Shown in pieces: positions 41,992 through 42,576 of a stretch of 42,576 nt of DNA; the first letter of the stretch is position 1, and each line of letters begins with the position of its first letter. The stretch lies in the NCBI GenBank assembly GCA_002427815.1, contig DIZF01000083.1:1-42576 (forward strand), in the 5' to 3' direction. The stretch comes from Ramlibacter tataouinensis (GTDB lineage: Bacteria; Pseudomonadota; Gammaproteobacteria; Burkholderiales; Burkholderiaceae_C). The position numbers and the translations under genes were made by a program. Below the pieces are notes generated by a model. It was not told the DNA's origin, ran no database searches, and saw only the letters and a list, made by a program, of their open reading frames with translations.

Positions 41992-42453
41992 CGTCTTGCC
42001 GATCTTGAGCTTGCCCAGCAGGGCGAACGGGTTTTCGCGCGGCTCAGAGGATTCCTCGAAATCCGCGTCGGCGACCGAGAGCTTGACCGGATCCGGACAC
42101 ACCTCATGGCGCGGCGCCAGCGGCATCTCCATCAACAATTCGTCTTCGACCAGCTCCACCAGGTCGAAGCTGCGGCTCAGGGCCAGCACGTCCTCTTCGG
42201 ACTGATCGTCCTGTGCCGCCGCCATTTCCTCGTCGGGAACGAACCGGAACGACCGGTCCACCGCGAGTTCGACATCGACCGGCCCCAGGCACCGCTGGCA
42301 CGTCAGCGGCAACACCGTCTGCGCGCGCAGGTGCAGCCAGATCTCGGGGTGGACATGGCCGGGGTTGCGCATTTCCCCCGTCGCCGACCAGCTCACGGCT
42401 GAACCGGCGCCGCGCCCCTGGGTCTCGGCCATCAGGCGCTCGTGCTTTTGCAC
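41980..42453 (-). CDS. yceD: YceD/DUF177 family protein, start codon unclear
   Basis: 157 residues from GTG 42453. LTCQRCLGPVDVEL is the conserved Cys motif of the family, followed by the acidic middle part and a CPDP segment. Members precede rpmF in most bacteria and take part in 23S rRNA accumulation or metabolism in E. coli. The reading frame and family-like sequence continue upstream to about 42528 (KEFVARRLDVRRFAEEGATL), but no ATG, GTG or TTG is found there before the in-frame TAG at 42568-42570. So either an unusual start is used, or a base is wrong near the window end. Confidence 0.85.
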   Translation of the reverse strand: MQKHERLMAETQGRGAGSAVSWSATGEMRNPGHVHPEIWLHLRAQTVLPLTCQRCLGPVDVELAVDRSFRFVPDEEMAAAQDDQSEEDVLALSRSFDLVELVEDELLMEMPLAPRHEVCPDPVKLSVADADFEESSEPRENPFALLGKLKIGKTPTK

Positions 42454-42576
42454 CAGCTCCTGGCCATTGAGGGTTGCGCCCTCTTCGGCGAAACGCCTTA
42501 CATCCAGCCGGCGCGCGACGAACTCTTTGTGGGAGGGTAGGGAGGAGGCCTCTCGGCCTGCTCCCCCCCTACGAAC

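Overview
The window reads as one stretch of a GC-rich betaproteobacterial chromosome, most likely Burkholderiales and probably Comamonadaceae-like. This is judged from gene order and protein character (truA-trpFBA-accD; fab-rpoE-mucD-lepA-lepB-rnc-era-recO-pdxJ-acpS-nagZ), not from a database search. There are no rRNA or tRNA genes, no transposase and no CRISPR array. The left edge cuts truA. The right edge lies just beyond the 5' end of a yceD-type (DUF177) gene.

Region 1 (1-4371, + strand): the end of truA, then trpF, trpB, trpA and accD, tightly packed with ATGA-type overlaps. It is followed at 4379-4450 by a near-perfect 16-bp inverted repeat that resembles REP/MITE-type elements. Region 2 (4459-5683): a YggT-family membrane protein and a divergent Lon-substrate-binding-domain protein.

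Region 3 (5689-21653, all - strand) is the accessory part: a 14-gene surface-glycan locus. In transcription order it holds a MurJ/MviN-family flippase, an HpcH/HpaI-type aldolase, a PglC/WcaJ-type sugar transferase, an asparagine-synthase-like amidotransferase, a GNAT-like protein, a polysaccharide deacetylase, a GT-B-like protein, a FemAB/GNAT-like protein and a methyltransferase broken by a frameshift. These are followed by NeuA, NeuB and NeuC homologues, a CBS-domain/DegT aminotransferase fusion and a membrane-bound PglF/WbpM-type 4,6-dehydratase. The last five enzymes together suggest a CMP-activated nonulosonic acid, possibly legionaminic-type: dehydratase and aminotransferase make a 4-amino-6-deoxy UDP-sugar, NeuC releases a mannose-type sugar, NeuB adds PEP and NeuA adds CMP. 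No PglD/LegH-type hexapeptide acetyltransferase is present, so plain sialic acid plus a separate amino sugar remains possible. The part from about 13.6 to 17.0 kb is visibly poorer in G+C than its flanks.

Region 4 (21743-31164): lysS on the + strand, convergent with the - strand chain lepA, lepB, a DUF4845 protein, rnc, era, recO, pdxJ, acpS and nagZ, many overlapping by 1-4 bases. Region 5 (31165-31709) is the only long intergenic space. It holds two terminator-like hairpins and a cluster of DnaA-box-like sequences.

Region 6 (31710-42453, - strand): the envelope-stress operon (a small membrane protein, rpoE, rseA, rseB/mucB, mucD) downstream of the fatty-acid synthesis cluster (yceD, rpmF, plsX, fabH, fabD, fabG, acpP, fabF). 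Notable non-coding structures are a perfect 17-bp-stem hairpin between fabG and acpP and a terminator between rpmF and plsX.
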